DNA from: Alphaproteobacteria bacterium
GTDB lineage: Bacteria > Pseudomonadota > Alphaproteobacteria > SMXS01
Direction of reading: 5' to 3'
NCBI GenBank assembly: GCA_016124315.1
Contig: WGNW01000001.1
Location: forward strand, 62,001-126,000
DNA length: 64,000 nucleotides
The notes under the pieces: model-generated
What the model was told of the DNA's origin: nothing
The model's input: only the letters and a program-made list of their open reading frames with translations
The model's database searches: none
Part shown: positions 1-9,284 of the stretch, in pieces
How positions within the stretch are numbered: position 1 is the stretch's first letter
Layout: each line of letters opens with the position of its first letter
Translations under genes and position numbers: made by a program

Positions 1-416
1 GCGCCTTCCTCGGCGAACAGCAGGCCGGAGCCGGCGGTCGGCGTGCCGCTGGCGGGCGCGGCGCTGCCGGCGGGCGCGATGCCGAGGATCTGGAAGATGG
101 CGAGGTCCCGGGCCCGTTCCGGCGGGTAGCCCGCCTGGGTCCATTCCGCCACCCGGTCGGATACCGAAGGGCTCAGCGTGCCGTGCGCGCGCAGCAGGAT
201 GCCGCCGACCACGGCGAACGCCATCGCCAGGCTGAAGCCGACCACCCGCGAGGCGCTGGCCTCCACCGCGACCGGGCCGACCGAGCCGCCGAAGCCGAAG
301 AAGGTGACGACCACCGCGAGCAGCGAGGCGACGGTGGAGGCGACCACCGGCGATGCCGACAGGCCCAGCAGCAGGCCGACGAGAAGACCCAGCGCGATGC
401 CCGCCAACAGATTCAT
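1..416 (-). CDS. Membrane protein of unknown function, 3' part cut by the window edge
   Basis: An open frame starts at ATG 416-414 and runs off the left end of the window without a stop (138 complete codons seen). The start is supported by GAGGGG seven bases upstream. The N-terminus is strongly hydrophobic (about residues 2-43, one or two membrane segments), followed by a second hydrophobic stretch near residues 60-78. The part after that is soluble, contains the distinctive run WTQAGYPPERARDLAIF, and then becomes rich in Ala, Gly and Pro. I do not recognise the family. The C-terminus lies outside the window. Confidence 0.6.
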   Translation of the reverse strand, partial: MNLLAGIALGLLVGLLLGLSASPVVASTVASLLAVVVTFFGFGGSVGPVAVEASASRVVGFSLAMAFAVVGGILLRAHGTLSPSVSDRVAEWTQAGYPPERARDLAIFQILGIAPAGSAAPASGTPTAGSGLLFAEEG

Positions 417-498
417 GCGTTGCCCCTCACAACGGAGCCTTCATGCTACGCCGGCCGGCGCCACAGGCAAAGCGATTGGTGCGATTTCGGCAGTCAGC

Positions 499-2223
499 CT
501 AGCTTCCGGTGGCGGACTCCGCGGGCCGCGTAAAGATGGTCCGGCCGTCCTTGACGGTCTCCATCACCCGGATGTCCTTGATGGTCTCGGGCGGCACGGT
601 CAGCGGATTGCGGTCGAGGATCACCAGGTCGGCGCCCTTGCCCGGCGTGATCGAACCCTTCTCGTTCTCCTCGAAATACTGCCGCGCGGCGTCGATGGTC
701 ACCGATTGCAGGGCGCGCCGGGCCGAGACGCGCTGGAGCGGGCCGATGATGTCGCCGCTGCGCGACCGGCGGTTCACCGCCGACCACATCAGCCGCATGA
801 TGTCCGGCGGCACGATGGGCGCATCGTTGTGGATGGTGAACCGGATGCCCCGGTCCGCCGCCGAACGCGCCGGGCTGATGCGGTAGGCGCGCGCCGGGCC
901 GAGCACCGACTCCCGGTGCCAGTCGCCCCAGTAGAAGGTGTGGGTGACGAAGAAGGACGGGATCATCCCCAGCTTGGCCATGCGGTCCAACTGGTCGTCG
1001 CGGACGGTCTGGGCGTGGATCATCACCGGGCGCTGGTCGCGGCCCGGATAGGCGGCCTCGGCCGCCGCCACCGCGTCGATGAACTGCTGCGCGGCGGCGT
1101 CGCCGTTGCAGTGGGCGAGGACCTGCCAGCCGCGTCCATAATAGTCGAGCACGCGCCGGTTCACCTCGGCGTCGGAGAGGGCGGGATAGCCCCTGTAGTC
1201 GGCGTCCTTGCCCGGCGGCGGCTTGTAGTAGGGCTGGCTCAGCCACGCCGTCTTGCCCTGGGGCGAGCCGTCCAGCACCAGCTTGACGCCGCCCACCCTC
1301 AGCCGATGGTCGTAGGTCCGCGTGCTCGCCGCGTCGCCGATCAGCCCGTCGTTCAGCCAGGTTGGATAGGCGACCACATCGATGATCAGCCGCCGCTGCG
1401 CCGCCGCGTCGCGCAGCAGCGCCAGGTCGGCGGCCTGGGTGGCGCCGTCCTGGGCGGTGGTGATGCCGTAGCCCGCATAGACGCGCTGGGCCTCGTCCAG
1501 GTCGGCGAGGCGCTGCGCCTCGTCGGGCCGGGGCAGCTTGGAGACGGCGAGGAACATGGCGTGCTCCTCGAGCACGCCATCCGGCTGCCGCCCGTCGGCC
1601 TCGCGGCGGATCACGCCGCCCTCCGGGTCCGGCGTGTCCGGGCCGATGCCCATCAGTTCGAGCGCCCTGGAGTTGGCCGCCGCCAGATGGCCGGAGACGT
1701 GCAGGATCAGCACCGGCCGGTCGGCCGACACGGCGTCAAGGTCGTGGCGGGTCGGGTGCCGCTGCTCGGCGAGCAGGGAATCGTCGTAGCCGAAGCCGAC
1801 GATCCAGCCGCCTTCCGCGGCAGTGCGGTCGCGCTGTGCGGCGAGTGCCTGCTGAACGTCGGCGACGGAGGAGACGTGGCCGGCCGGCGGCGGCTGCAGG
1901 TCGGCATAGCGGGCGACGGCGGCCAGCATGGTGATGTGGCCGTGGGCGTCGATCAGCCCGGGCAGCAGCGTCCGGCCGTGCAGGTCGACCCGCCTGGTCG
2001 CCGGCCCGGCCAGCCGCTCCACGTCGGCGGCGGCGCCGACCGCCAGGATCCGGCCGCCCGCCACGGCGACCGCCTCGGCGCCCTCCGTGTTCGGGTCCAT
2101 GGTGACGATGGGGCCGCCTTCGTAGATCGTGTCGGCGCGTGGTGCGTCGGCGGCGGCCGGCTGCGATCCCGCCGTTCCGAGCGCGACGATGGCGGCCGCG
2201 AGGGCCGCGCAGACGGATTTCAT
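499..2223 (-). CDS. Secreted YtcJ/NfdA-type amidohydrolase (amidohydrolase family 3)
   Basis: Protein of 574 residues with a signal peptide (about residues 1-27, ending in an Ala-rich AAADA region), so probably periplasmic. It follows the amidohydrolase-3 pattern: a small N-terminal beta domain, then DAHGHIT (first metal His pair, near residue 90), SGHLAAANS, HAQTVRDDQLDRM and a THTFYWGDWH region. A late IHNDAPIVPPD supplies the metal-binding Asp, and a C-terminal composite domain carries the usual GKGADLVILDRNPL. Family members hydrolyse C-N bonds of formamides, amides or cyclic ureas; the substrate here cannot be told. ATG 2223 was chosen because it begins the signal peptide. The gene downstream (minus strand) is the partial membrane protein. 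Confidence 0.85.
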   Translation of the reverse strand: MKSVCAALAAAIVALGTAGSQPAAADAPRADTIYEGGPIVTMDPNTEGAEAVAVAGGRILAVGAAADVERLAGPATRRVDLHGRTLLPGLIDAHGHITMLAAVARYADLQPPPAGHVSSVADVQQALAAQRDRTAAEGGWIVGFGYDDSLLAEQRHPTRHDLDAVSADRPVLILHVSGHLAAANSRALELMGIGPDTPDPEGGVIRREADGRQPDGVLEEHAMFLAVSKLPRPDEAQRLADLDEAQRVYAGYGITTAQDGATQAADLALLRDAAAQRRLIIDVVAYPTWLNDGLIGDAASTRTYDHRLRVGGVKLVLDGSPQGKTAWLSQPYYKPPPGKDADYRGYPALSDAEVNRRVLDYYGRGWQVLAHCNGDAAAQQFIDAVAAAEAAYPGRDQRPVMIHAQTVRDDQLDRMAKLGMIPSFFVTHTFYWGDWHRESVLGPARAYRISPARSAADRGIRFTIHNDAPIVPPDIMRLMWSAVNRRSRSGDIIGPLQRVSARRALQSVTIDAARQYFEENEKGSITPGKGADLVILDRNPLTVPPETIKDIRVMETVKDGRTIFTRPAESATGS

Positions 2224-2327
2224 GGAACGTCCTCCCCGATGGTGGCGGCGCCGTCTCCCCTGGGCGCCGGTCACGAACCATGCCGCAGGTGGCGGGCGGG
2301 CGCCAGCCTTGCGGCCCCCGGTCTGGG

Positions 2328-3191
2328 TCAGCGCCAGTCGAGCACCTGGCGGACGGTGCCGCCCAGCAGCCATTGCTTCTCGGCGTCGGAGAGGTCCGGG
2401 CAGTCGCGGATCCAGAACAGCAACTCGCCCCAGCTCTCGCCGGTCTGGTTGCCGCCATTGTCGCTCGCCCACATCACCCGCTCGGCGCCGAAGGCGTCGA
2501 GGGCGCGGCGCAGGTGCGGCCACAGCGGCCGGAACGGATAGCCGCGCACCCCGAACATGCCCTGGGCGTGGCTCCATTTCAGCGCCACGTTGGGATGCTC
2601 GGCCAGCTTCAGCACCTGGTCGAAATAGCCGATGTCCGGTCCCGCCGCCTTGCCGTCGTCGCCGGGCAGCGGCGCGTCGAGGAAGGTGACGTTGGCCTCG
2701 ATGGGCATGCCGCAATGGTCGACGATGAAGCGCAGCCCCGGGAAGGTCTTCAGGTAACGGGGCATCAGCTCCACATGGCCGGCGATGAACACGAACACGG
2801 GCAGGCCGGCGTCGGCCGCCGCCGCGAACACCGGCTCGTAGCCGCCGTCGGCGAAGGCCTCCAGTTCCTCCGCCGTCAGCGCCGGCAGCAGCCGGATGGC
2901 GCGGGCGTGGGGCGCGTCCCGCGTCGTGCGGATCAGGCTCTCGACTTCCGGGTCGCGCCGGTCGACCCGCAGGACGTAGGAGAACCGGTCGGGATGCTGC
3001 CAGGCGGCCAGCTCGGCCGTCGGCGCGGTCACCCGGTAGGCGCCGTTCGCCAGGGTGTAGCCGGGTCCCCAGTTGTCGAGGCCCCAGAACTCGTCCAGCA
3101 GGGTGGCCGAGATGCCCAGCGCATCCATCGCCGCAAGGGTTTCGGCGATGCCGCCCGGCCCCATGTGGATCTGTGAATCGACGATTTCCAT
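2328..3191 (-). CDS. Amidohydrolase family 2 protein (ACMSD-like TIM barrel)
   Basis: Protein of 287 residues with the organisation of amidohydrolase-2 enzymes: N-terminal EIVDSQIHMG, a mid-protein FIAGHVELMPRYL, FIVDHCGMPIE, NVALKWSHAQG (lysine region) and a C-terminal RVMWASDNGGNQTGESW with the Asp-containing loop. These are cytosolic decarboxylases or lactone/amide hydrolases. The first metal motif reads Q-x-H instead of H-x-H, a variant seen in some subgroups. It sits between a second amidohydrolase and an NTF2-like gene on the same strand (12-bp gap to the latter), suggesting one small catabolic operon. Substrate unknown. Confidence 0.8.
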   Translation of the reverse strand: MEIVDSQIHMGPGGIAETLAAMDALGISATLLDEFWGLDNWGPGYTLANGAYRVTAPTAELAAWQHPDRFSYVLRVDRRDPEVESLIRTTRDAPHARAIRLLPALTAEELEAFADGGYEPVFAAAADAGLPVFVFIAGHVELMPRYLKTFPGLRFIVDHCGMPIEANVTFLDAPLPGDDGKAAGPDIGYFDQVLKLAEHPNVALKWSHAQGMFGVRGYPFRPLWPHLRRALDAFGAERVMWASDNGGNQTGESWGELLFWIRDCPDLSDAEKQWLLGGTVRQVLDWR

Positions 3192-3203
3192 GTCCGTCCT
3201 CCC

Positions 3204-3773
3204 TCAGCCCCGCCTGCCCATCAGCCGGGCGACCACCGGCAGCGACGGGTCGCCGTCGCCGTGCTTGCCCAGCGCCGGGTCCGGGCTCGCCGACAGGCCG
3301 CCGTCGGTGTAGTCCATGTCCTGGATCCAGTCGTAGAGCCCGGCCCGCCGGGCGATGCGCCAGCCCGGGCCGCGGTTCTCGAAGCGGTCGACGTAGCGGC
3401 CGCCGACGACCGAGACGTAACGCTCGCCGGGCCGCGCGTAGTAGAGGCCGTTGGTGTTGAGGCCGGGCGGGTAGTCGGCGGGCACCACGTGATGGCCGAT
3501 CAGGTAGGTTTCCACCTGGGCGACGTCGCCGTCGATGTCCATCAGGATGTTGGCGACCATGTGGTGGCATGGGCCGAGCGGATCGACGATCGAGCGGGCG
3601 GCGCGGACGAAGTCCCGCCAGTCGCCGCCGATGTCGCCGAAGCCGTAGCGGGCGTCGTCGTGGAAAACCTGGTCCATCAGCTCCCACCGGCGCCGGTCGA
3701 GGGCGTGGCAGTAGAGATGGATGACCCGGGCGATGTCGGATTCGGCGGCCAGGCGCGCAAGCGTGTCGGTCAA
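3204..3773 (-). CDS. SnoaL/NTF2-like protein (nuclear transport factor 2 family)
   Basis: About 189 residues. The helical start (LARLAAESDIARVIHLYCHALDRR) followed by DQVFHDDARYGFGDIGG and a beta-rich second half with RYVDRFENRGPGWRIARR is typical of SnoaL_4-type NTF2-like domains. These serve as small dehydratases, isomerases or ring-hydroxylating-oxygenase beta-subunit-like proteins. No ATG gives a sensible start; TTG 3773-3771 is preferred because GGGA lies eight bases upstream, and the longer frame to 3971 would include unrelated sequence. It is the first gene of the minus-strand set with the two amidohydrolases. An inverted repeat lies upstream at 3828-3855. Confidence 0.75.
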   Translation of the reverse strand: MTDTLARLAAESDIARVIHLYCHALDRRRWELMDQVFHDDARYGFGDIGGDWRDFVRAARSIVDPLGPCHHMVANILMDIDGDVAQVETYLIGHHVVPADYPPGLNTNGLYYARPGERYVSVVGGRYVDRFENRGPGWRIARRAGLYDWIQDMDYTDGGLSASPDPALGKHGDGDPSLPVVARLMGRRG

Positions 3774-3827
3774 GGCATGGTTCCCGTTTGCCGGCGGCTC
3801 CCCGCGGCCGCCGGGCCACAGCCTACC

Positions 3828-3855
3828 TTTTCGTTGAACAGGCGCACAACGAAAA
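3828..3855. promoter_or_regulatory. Perfect inverted repeat, candidate operator in a divergent intergenic region
   Basis: TTTTCGTTG at 3828-3836 and CAACGAAAA at 3847-3855 are exact reverse complements separated by 10 bases, so the half-site centres are 19 bp apart, about two helical turns. On the minus strand a weak promoter reading TTGTGC, 18-bp spacer, TAGGCT (3849 down to 3820) would overlap it. The site lies between the NTF2-like/amidohydrolase genes (minus) and the ABC importer operon (plus). The regulator is unknown and not adjacent. Confidence 0.45.
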
Positions 3856-3972
3856 CCATGGGGCGGCGATGCCCCGCCGGTCGCATTCCCGATTGATCCC
3901 CGCGTTTCGATGCCGGTACAACTCATGGGGACGCCGGCGGTCGGAGCGGGGTGCTCGAGGGGGGCAGGCACG

Positions 3973-6243
3973 GTGCGGATGCGGACGCTCTATCTCCTGG
4001 CCTGGACCGTCGTCGCGGCGACCCTTGCGCTCGCCGGCTGCGGCGACCAGCACCGCCCGATCAACGGCGTCGAGGATTTGCGCGAGGCCAGGATCGGCGT
4101 GATGACCGGCTCGACCGGCGAGGCCGCCGCCAAGGAGCGCTTTCCCCAAGCGGACATCAAGAGCTTCGACGATATCATGGACGCGGTCGCCGCGGTGAAG
4201 TCGGGCCAGCTCGACGCCATCGTCACCGCCTATCCCACCGCCGTGCAGGTGTCGAAGAAGAATGCCGGATTCCGCATCCTGGATGAGCGGCTGACCGACG
4301 AGAACACCTCCATCGCCATCCGCAAGGGCAACCCGGAACTGCTGGCCGCGGTGAACAGGATCATCTCCGACCTGCGGGCCGACGGCACGCTGGCCGACAT
4401 GAAGCGGCGCTGGCTGAAGCCCGACCTCAGCCCCTACGAGGAACTGGACATCAAGCTGCCGACCGAGGGCAAGCCGCTGCGCATCGGCGTCGCCGCCACC
4501 CGCGAGCCGTTCAGCTTCGTCGACAAGGACGGCCGGGTGACCGGCCACGACGGCGAGCTGGCGCGGCTGATCGCCGCCCGGCTCGGCCGGCCGATCCAGT
4601 TCTACAACATGAAGTTCATGGCGCTGATCCCGGCGCTCCAGTCGGGCAAGGTGGACATGATCGTCACCGGCATGACCGCCACCGACGAGCGCCGCAAATA
4701 CGTCGACTTCACCCAGTCCTACTTCGCCAACGCCCAGGTGGTACTGACCCGCAAGACCGCCGCAGAGGCGGCGACGGCCGACGCGGGCGGGCTCGAGCTC
4801 ACCTCGCCGGCCGATCTCGCCGGCAAGCGCATCGGCGTGCTGCTGGGCTCGGCGCAGGTGCCCTATGCCCAGAAGAACTACGCGGGCGCCACCCTGCTGC
4901 AGTACCAGAACTTCTCGGACCTGGTGCTGGGCGTCACCAGCGGCAAGGTCGATGCCGCTCTCTACGACGAAGACTCGCTGCACGACGTGCTGCGGGACAA
5001 CCCGCAGCTCGGCACCCTGAAGCAGCCGCTGTTCTCGTCCGACGTGGCCGCCGGGTTCAACAAGGGCAACGGTGCGCTGCGCGACCGCTTCAACGCTTTC
5101 CTGGCGCAGATCCGCGCCAACGGCGTCTACGACGACATGGTCGACCGCTGGATCACCAGGCGCCAGCAGGACATGCCCGACATTCCCATGCCGGATACGG
5201 ACGACACGCTGACCATCGGCACCACCGACGGCGGCTTTCCCTTCGAGACGGTCAAGAACAACGAGCTGGCGGGCTTCGACATCGAGATGGGCGAGCGCTT
5301 CGCCGCCAGCCTGGGCAAGCGGGTGAAGTTCGCCAACATGGAGTTCGGCGCCCTGATCGCGGCGGTGGCGAGCGGCAAGGTCGACATGATCACCGCCTCA
5401 ATCTTCATCACCCCGGAGCGGCAGAAGCGCATCGACTTCTCCGATCCCTACTACAAGACCTCCACCCTGGTCCTGGCGCTCAAGTCCAACATCGCCGGCA
5501 GCGGGGTCGAGGCGGCGTCCGCGCCGACGCGCCAGCCCGGGTTCCTGGAAAGCGTCGCCGACAGCTTTCAGAGCAACATCATCCACGAGAAGCGCTACCT
5601 GCTGATCCTGGAGGGCCTCAAGGTCACCGTCATCATCTCGGTGCTGGCGACGCTGCTGGGCACCGCGCTGGGCGCGCTGATCTGCTTCATGCGCATGTCG
5701 GGCAGCCCGCTGCTCAACGTGCCGGCCAAGGGCTACATCTCGGTGCTGCGCGGCATGCCGGTGCTGGTGCTGCTGATGCTGATCTACTACGTGGCGTTCG
5801 CCTCGGTGAACATCAGCCCGGTGCTGGTGGCAGTGATCGCCTTCGGCATGAACTTCGCCGCCTACGTTTCGGAGATGTACCGCACCGGCATCGAGAGCAT
5901 CGACCGGGGCCAGTCGGAAGCGGGCGTCGCCATGGGCTTCACCAGGGTGCAGGCGTTCGTCCACATCGTGCTGCCGCAGGCCGTCCAGCGCATCCTGCCG
6001 GTCTACAAGGGCGAGTTCATCTCGCTGGTGAAGATGACGTCGATCGTCGGCTACATCGCCGTGCAGGACCTGACCAAGGCCAGCGACATCATCCGCAGCC
6101 GCACCTTCGACGCGTTCTTCCCGCTGGTGATGGTGGCGATCCTCTACTTCCTGATCTCGTGGGGGCTGATGCAGTTCCTCGGCCACCTGGAGCGGACGAC
6201 CGATCCCAAGCGGCGGCGCCGCAAGGCGAGGAGGGCGTCGTGA
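3973..6243 (+). CDS. Polar amino-acid ABC importer: lipoprotein substrate-binding domains fused to permease
   Basis: About 756 residues. GTG 3973 is chosen because GAGGGGGG ends eight bases upstream; ATG 3979 is the alternative. A lipoprotein signal ends in LALAGC. Next come a half substrate-binding (SBP_bac_3) unit carrying only the DLREARIGV...[10 protein letters not shown] portion (about 29-153), a complete SBP domain (about 159-396), and another half unit with only the first part, [12 protein letters not shown]...[21 protein letters not shown] (about 409-506). A HisM/GlnP-type permease follows (about 539-740, with the EAA-loop-like [11 protein letters not shown]). The two halves could together make a second binding domain. 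GlnP of Lactococcus is a known SBP-SBP-permease fusion, but with complete domains. The gene overlaps its ATPase by four bases. Confidence 0.88.
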   Translation: MRMRTLYLLAWTVVAATLALAGCGDQHRPINGVEDLREARIGVMTGSTGEAAAKERFPQADIKSFDDIMDAVAAVKSGQLDAIVTAYPTAVQVSKKNAGFRILDERLTDENTSIAIRKGNPELLAAVNRIISDLRADGTLADMKRRWLKPDLSPYEELDIKLPTEGKPLRIGVAATREPFSFVDKDGRVTGHDGELARLIAARLGRPIQFYNMKFMALIPALQSGKVDMIVTGMTATDERRKYVDFTQSYFANAQVVLTRKTAAEAATADAGGLELTSPADLAGKRIGVLLGSAQVPYAQKNYAGATLLQYQNFSDLVLGVTSGKVDAALYDEDSLHDVLRDNPQLGTLKQPLFSSDVAAGFNKGNGALRDRFNAFLAQIRANGVYDDMVDRWITRRQQDMPDIPMPDTDDTLTIGTTDGGFPFETVKNNELAGFDIEMGERFAASLGKRVKFANMEFGALIAAVASGKVDMITASIFITPERQKRIDFSDPYYKTSTLVLALKSNIAGSGVEAASAPTRQPGFLESVADSFQSNIIHEKRYLLILEGLKVTVIISVLATLLGTALGALICFMRMSGSPLLNVPAKGYISVLRGMPVLVLLMLIYYVAFASVNISPVLVAVIAFGMNFAAYVSEMYRTGIESIDRGQSEAGVAMGFTRVQAFVHIVLPQAVQRILPVYKGEFISLVKMTSIVGYIAVQDLTKASDIIRSRTFDAFFPLVMVAILYFLISWGLMQFLGHLERTTDPKRRRRKARRAS

Positions 6244-7334
6244 TCGAGGTCGAGCACCTGTCGAAGCGGTTCGGCGACCTGGTGGTCCTCAAGGACATCA
6301 ATGCCGTGATCAGCAAGGGCGAGGTCGTCTCGGTCATCGGCCCGTCCGGCACCGGCAAGAGCACCTTCCTGCGCTGCCTCAATCTGCTCGACCGGCCGAG
6401 CGGCGGCCACATCCGGGTCGACGGCGTCGACATCCTCGACCCGAAGGCCGACGTCGCCCAGGTGCGCCAGAAGATGAACATGGTGTTCCAGTCGTTCAAC
6501 CTGTTCGCCCACCTGTCGGTGCTGGAGAACCTGACGCTGGCGCCGATCCGGCTGAAGGGCGAGAAGAAGGCGGCCGCCGAGGCGCGGGCGATGGACCTGC
6601 TGCGCCTGGTGGGCCTGGGCGAGAAGGCGGCCGCGTTCCCGGACGAGCTGTCCGGCGGCCAGAAGCAGCGCGTCGCCATCGCCCGGTGCCTCGCCATGGA
6701 GCCGGAGGTGATCCTGTTCGACGAGCCTACCTCGGCACTCGATCCCACCATGGTGAGCGAGGTGCTGGCGGTGATCCGGCGCCTTGCCCGCGACGGCATG
6801 ACCATGGTGATCGTCACCCACGAGATGGATTTCGCCCGCGACGTCTCCAACCGCGTGTTCTACATGGACGAGGGGCTGATCTACGAGGAGGGGCCGCCCG
6901 ACCAGCTCTTCGACGACCCGCGCAAGGAGAAGACGCGGGCGTTCATCAACCGCACCCGCAGCTACCGCCGCCACGTCGGCTCGCCCGACTACGACCTCTA
7001 TGCCATCCACGCGGAGATCGACGCGTTCTGCGAGAAGCACGTGCTGTCGGCCAGGGCGCGCTACAACCTGCAGCTCCTGACCGAGGAACTGCTGCAGCTC
7101 CATGCGCCCTATCTGGCCGGCGGCGGCGCCCTCGACCTGACCGTCGCCTATTCGGAGAAGACCGGCAACGTGGAGATCGTCTTCGAGGCCGACGGCGACG
7201 CGGGCAACCCGCTGGAGCAGACGGGCCAGGAGGACGACCTCGCCGCCGTCATGATCCGCCACGCCTCCGAGAGCGTCGCCTATGCGGTGGCCGGTGGCCG
7301 CAGCCGGCTGGAGATCCTGGTCAAGGCGGCGTAG
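6240..7334 (+). CDS. Amino-acid ABC transporter ATPase (GlnQ/HisP-like) with a HATPase-like C-terminal extension
   Basis: Protein of 364 residues. GTG 6240 overlaps the permease stop (GTGA) and follows AGGAGG, so the two are translationally coupled. Residues 1-240 are a standard polar amino-acid ATPase: Walker [11 protein letters not shown]-loop FQSFNLF, signature [15 protein letters not shown], Walker [13 protein letters not shown] and the switch His in IVTHEM. Family members end near residue 245. Here about 120 more residues follow. Their [24 protein letters not shown] and [15 protein letters not shown] order resembles the anti-sigma-kinase type HATPase fold, but without its N-box Asn and DxGxG loop. 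That assignment is inference. The stop lies one base from the convergent P450 stop. Confidence 0.9.
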   Translation: MIEVEHLSKRFGDLVVLKDINAVISKGEVVSVIGPSGTGKSTFLRCLNLLDRPSGGHIRVDGVDILDPKADVAQVRQKMNMVFQSFNLFAHLSVLENLTLAPIRLKGEKKAAAEARAMDLLRLVGLGEKAAAFPDELSGGQKQRVAIARCLAMEPEVILFDEPTSALDPTMVSEVLAVIRRLARDGMTMVIVTHEMDFARDVSNRVFYMDEGLIYEEGPPDQLFDDPRKEKTRAFINRTRSYRRHVGSPDYDLYAIHAEIDAFCEKHVLSARARYNLQLLTEELLQLHAPYLAGGGALDLTVAYSEKTGNVEIVFEADGDAGNPLEQTGQEDDLAAVMIRHASESVAYAVAGGRSRLEILVKAA

Positions 7335-7335
7335 C

Positions 7336-8493
7336 TCAACGCTTCGTGCGTACCGGCAGCTTGCGGCGGCCCCAGAACAGGAACGGCCCGATGCGTTCGC
7401 CGTCGCCCAGCAGTTCGAGGTCGGGGCAGCGCCGCCGCAGCGCCTCCAGCGTCACCTCGGCCTCCAGCTTGGCCAGTTCCGCGCCCAGGCAGAAATGGAT
7501 GCCCAGGCCGAAGGAGAGGACCTTGCGGGCCGGCCGCCTCGGGTCGAAGACGTTCGGCGCGTCGAAGGCGTCGGGATCGCGGTTGGCGGCGGCGTAGTGG
7601 GTCAGCACCTTGGTGTGCGCCGGAATGATGGTGCCGCCGATCTCCACGTCGCAGGCGGTGGTGCGGAACAGGCCGAGCAGCGGCGGGTCGAACCGCAGGC
7701 TTTCGTTGATCGCCCGCTTGACGTCGATGTCGCCGGCGCAGAACGCCCGCCACAGCCCGCCGTCGGCCAGCATCCGCCACATGAAATTGGTGATCAGCGA
7801 GGTGGTGGTCTCGTTGCCGGCGACGAAGAGCTGCAAGGTGAGGCTGACCGCCTCCTCGTCGCTGATCGGCTCGCCGTCGCGCCGCGCCTGCGCGATCCGG
7901 GCCAGCAGGCTGCGGTCGCCCATGTCGTCCCGCTTGCGGTGGAGGAGGTCGAGGATGTAGCCCTGCATCCGCATCAGCTCGGCCGCATAGGCCGTCGGGT
8001 CCTGGGCCGACAGCGCCGCCACCGACGCGTCCGACCACAGCTTGAACTGGCGGATGTCGTCGGTGGGGATGCCGAAGATCTCGCAGATGATGGTGACGGG
8101 CAGGGGAAAGGCGAGGTCGTCGTGCAGGTCCCAGCCGTCACGGCCTTCCACCGCGTCCAGCAGTTCCTCGGCGATCGCCTCCAGCCGCGGCCGCAGCAGC
8201 GCGATGGCGCCGGGCTTCAGGTCGTCCTGCACGAGGCGGCGGAAGAAGGTGTGGTAGGGCGGGTCGGAGACCACGCCGATGGCGGGCACGAAGTTGGGTC
8301 CCTGGCCGTGGCCGCTGAGGAAGCGGGCCGGATCGAGCAGCGCCGCGCTCACGTCCCTGTAGCGGGACAGCACGTAGAACGGCGGATCGAAGCCCTCGTA
8401 GAGCCTGGCCCTGTCGCCGGACAGCAGCCGCGCGGCGGACACCGCCGGATCGGCCATCTCCTCCGCGCCCATCAGATCGAGCATGTCCTCCAC
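7336..8493 (-). CDS. Cytochrome P450 (first of three)
   Basis: Protein of 385 residues, the usual length of soluble class I bacterial P450s. The I-helix reads LFVAGNETTTSLI, the K-helix has ESLRFDPP, and the heme loop FGLGIHFCLGAELAKLEA puts the thiolate ligand at Cys335. It catalyses monooxygenation and would need a ferredoxin and a ferredoxin reductase, neither of which is encoded nearby. It lies downstream of the MBL-fold hydrolase on the same strand (65-bp gap), so they may be co-transcribed. Substrate not predictable. Confidence 0.9.
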   Translation of the reverse strand: MEDMLDLMGAEEMADPAVSAARLLSGDRARLYEGFDPPFYVLSRYRDVSAALLDPARFLSGHGQGPNFVPAIGVVSDPPYHTFFRRLVQDDLKPGAIALLRPRLEAIAEELLDAVEGRDGWDLHDDLAFPLPVTIICEIFGIPTDDIRQFKLWSDASVAALSAQDPTAYAAELMRMQGYILDLLHRKRDDMGDRSLLARIAQARRDGEPISDEEAVSLTLQLFVAGNETTTSLITNFMWRMLADGGLWRAFCAGDIDVKRAINESLRFDPPLLGLFRTTACDVEIGGTIIPAHTKVLTHYAAANRDPDAFDAPNVFDPRRPARKVLSFGLGIHFCLGAELAKLEAEVTLEALRRRCPDLELLGDGERIGPFLFWGRRKLPVRTKR

Positions 8494-8558
8494 CGCTTTC
8501 TGTCGACCCCGCCGCCACTGTCGACGTTCCGGCGGAAGCGGTCAAACGATGCGTGCCG

Positions 8559-9284
8559 TCAAGGCGCCAGCGCGCCGGCCAGTTCGCGCAGCAGCGCGCC
8601 GCCGTTGCCCTGCCAGGCGCTGCCGTGCATGCAGGCGAGGGTCTCCGGCCCGGTGTCGGCGAGGCGGTCCAGCACGGCGCCGGTGTTGGGGCCGAGGGCG
8701 TAGTAGTCCATGACCCGGCGGAACTCCTGGCTCGGCGTCAGGATGTCGCCTTCGGTGAGCGGCGTGGCGCCGGTGCCCGGCTGGGTGAACAGGTCGCCGC
8801 AGAACAGGGTGCGCGTGGTCTCCTCGAACAGGTAGCCGCATTCCCAGCCGTGCGGCACGTGGGGCGCGTCCATCCAGCGGAACCGGCGGCCGCCCAGGTC
8901 CACGGTCTCGCCGTCGGCGAGCACGCGGGGCGGCCGGTCGGCCAGGTCGCCGATGGAGACCATGGCGGCGACGCTGCCGCACAGCGGTGCGGCATGGGGT
9001 GCCACCGCCAGCCACTGGTTGAGGGAGCCGCATTCGTCCGCCTCGACGTGGGAGAACGCCACGTGCCGCAGCCCGTCGAGGGGCAGCACATGCGCCACGG
9101 CCGCCTGCACCTGCGGGAACAGCTGGCGCGGCCCGGTGTGGAACAGCAGCGGCTCGTCGCCGGCCACCAGGTACTGGTTGAAGGAGAAGGCGGTGCCGGG
9201 GATCTCCACCGGCGTATTGATGCGGTAGATACCGTCCGCGATCTCGTGGACGTTGGTGCCCGTGGCCGAATCGATCACCGTCAT
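8559..9284 (-). CDS. MBL-fold metallo-hydrolase with flavodiiron-type metal motif
   Basis: Protein of 241 residues. It opens like flavodiiron oxidoreductase domains (GIYRINTPVEIPGTAFSFNQY). The first metal motif is HVEADEC, giving H79-x-E81-x-D83, the pattern of di-iron ODP domains rather than the HxHxDH of zinc hydrolases. Further ligands are seen in APHVPHG, FCGDLF and CMHGS. No flavodoxin domain follows, so it is a stand-alone ODP-like protein. Family functions include O2 or NO reduction and hydrolysis. Probably transcribed with the P450 downstream and divergent from the PQQ glucose dehydrogenase. Confidence 0.8.
   Translation of the reverse strand: MTVIDSATGTNVHEIADGIYRINTPVEIPGTAFSFNQYLVAGDEPLLFHTGPRQLFPQVQAAVAHVLPLDGLRHVAFSHVEADECGSLNQWLAVAPHAAPLCGSVAAMVSIGDLADRPPRVLADGETVDLGGRRFRWMDAPHVPHGWECGYLFEETTRTLFCGDLFTQPGTGATPLTEGDILTPSQEFRRVMDYYALGPNTGAVLDRLADTGPETLACMHGSAWQGNGGALLRELAGALAP

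Noticed and set aside
499-3819. One 1106-codon minus-strand frame that contains the first amidohydrolase
   Set aside because: Only the part after ATG 2223 shows family motifs and a signal peptide. The upstream part is out of frame with the real genes at 2328 and 3204 and reads as Arg-rich noise.
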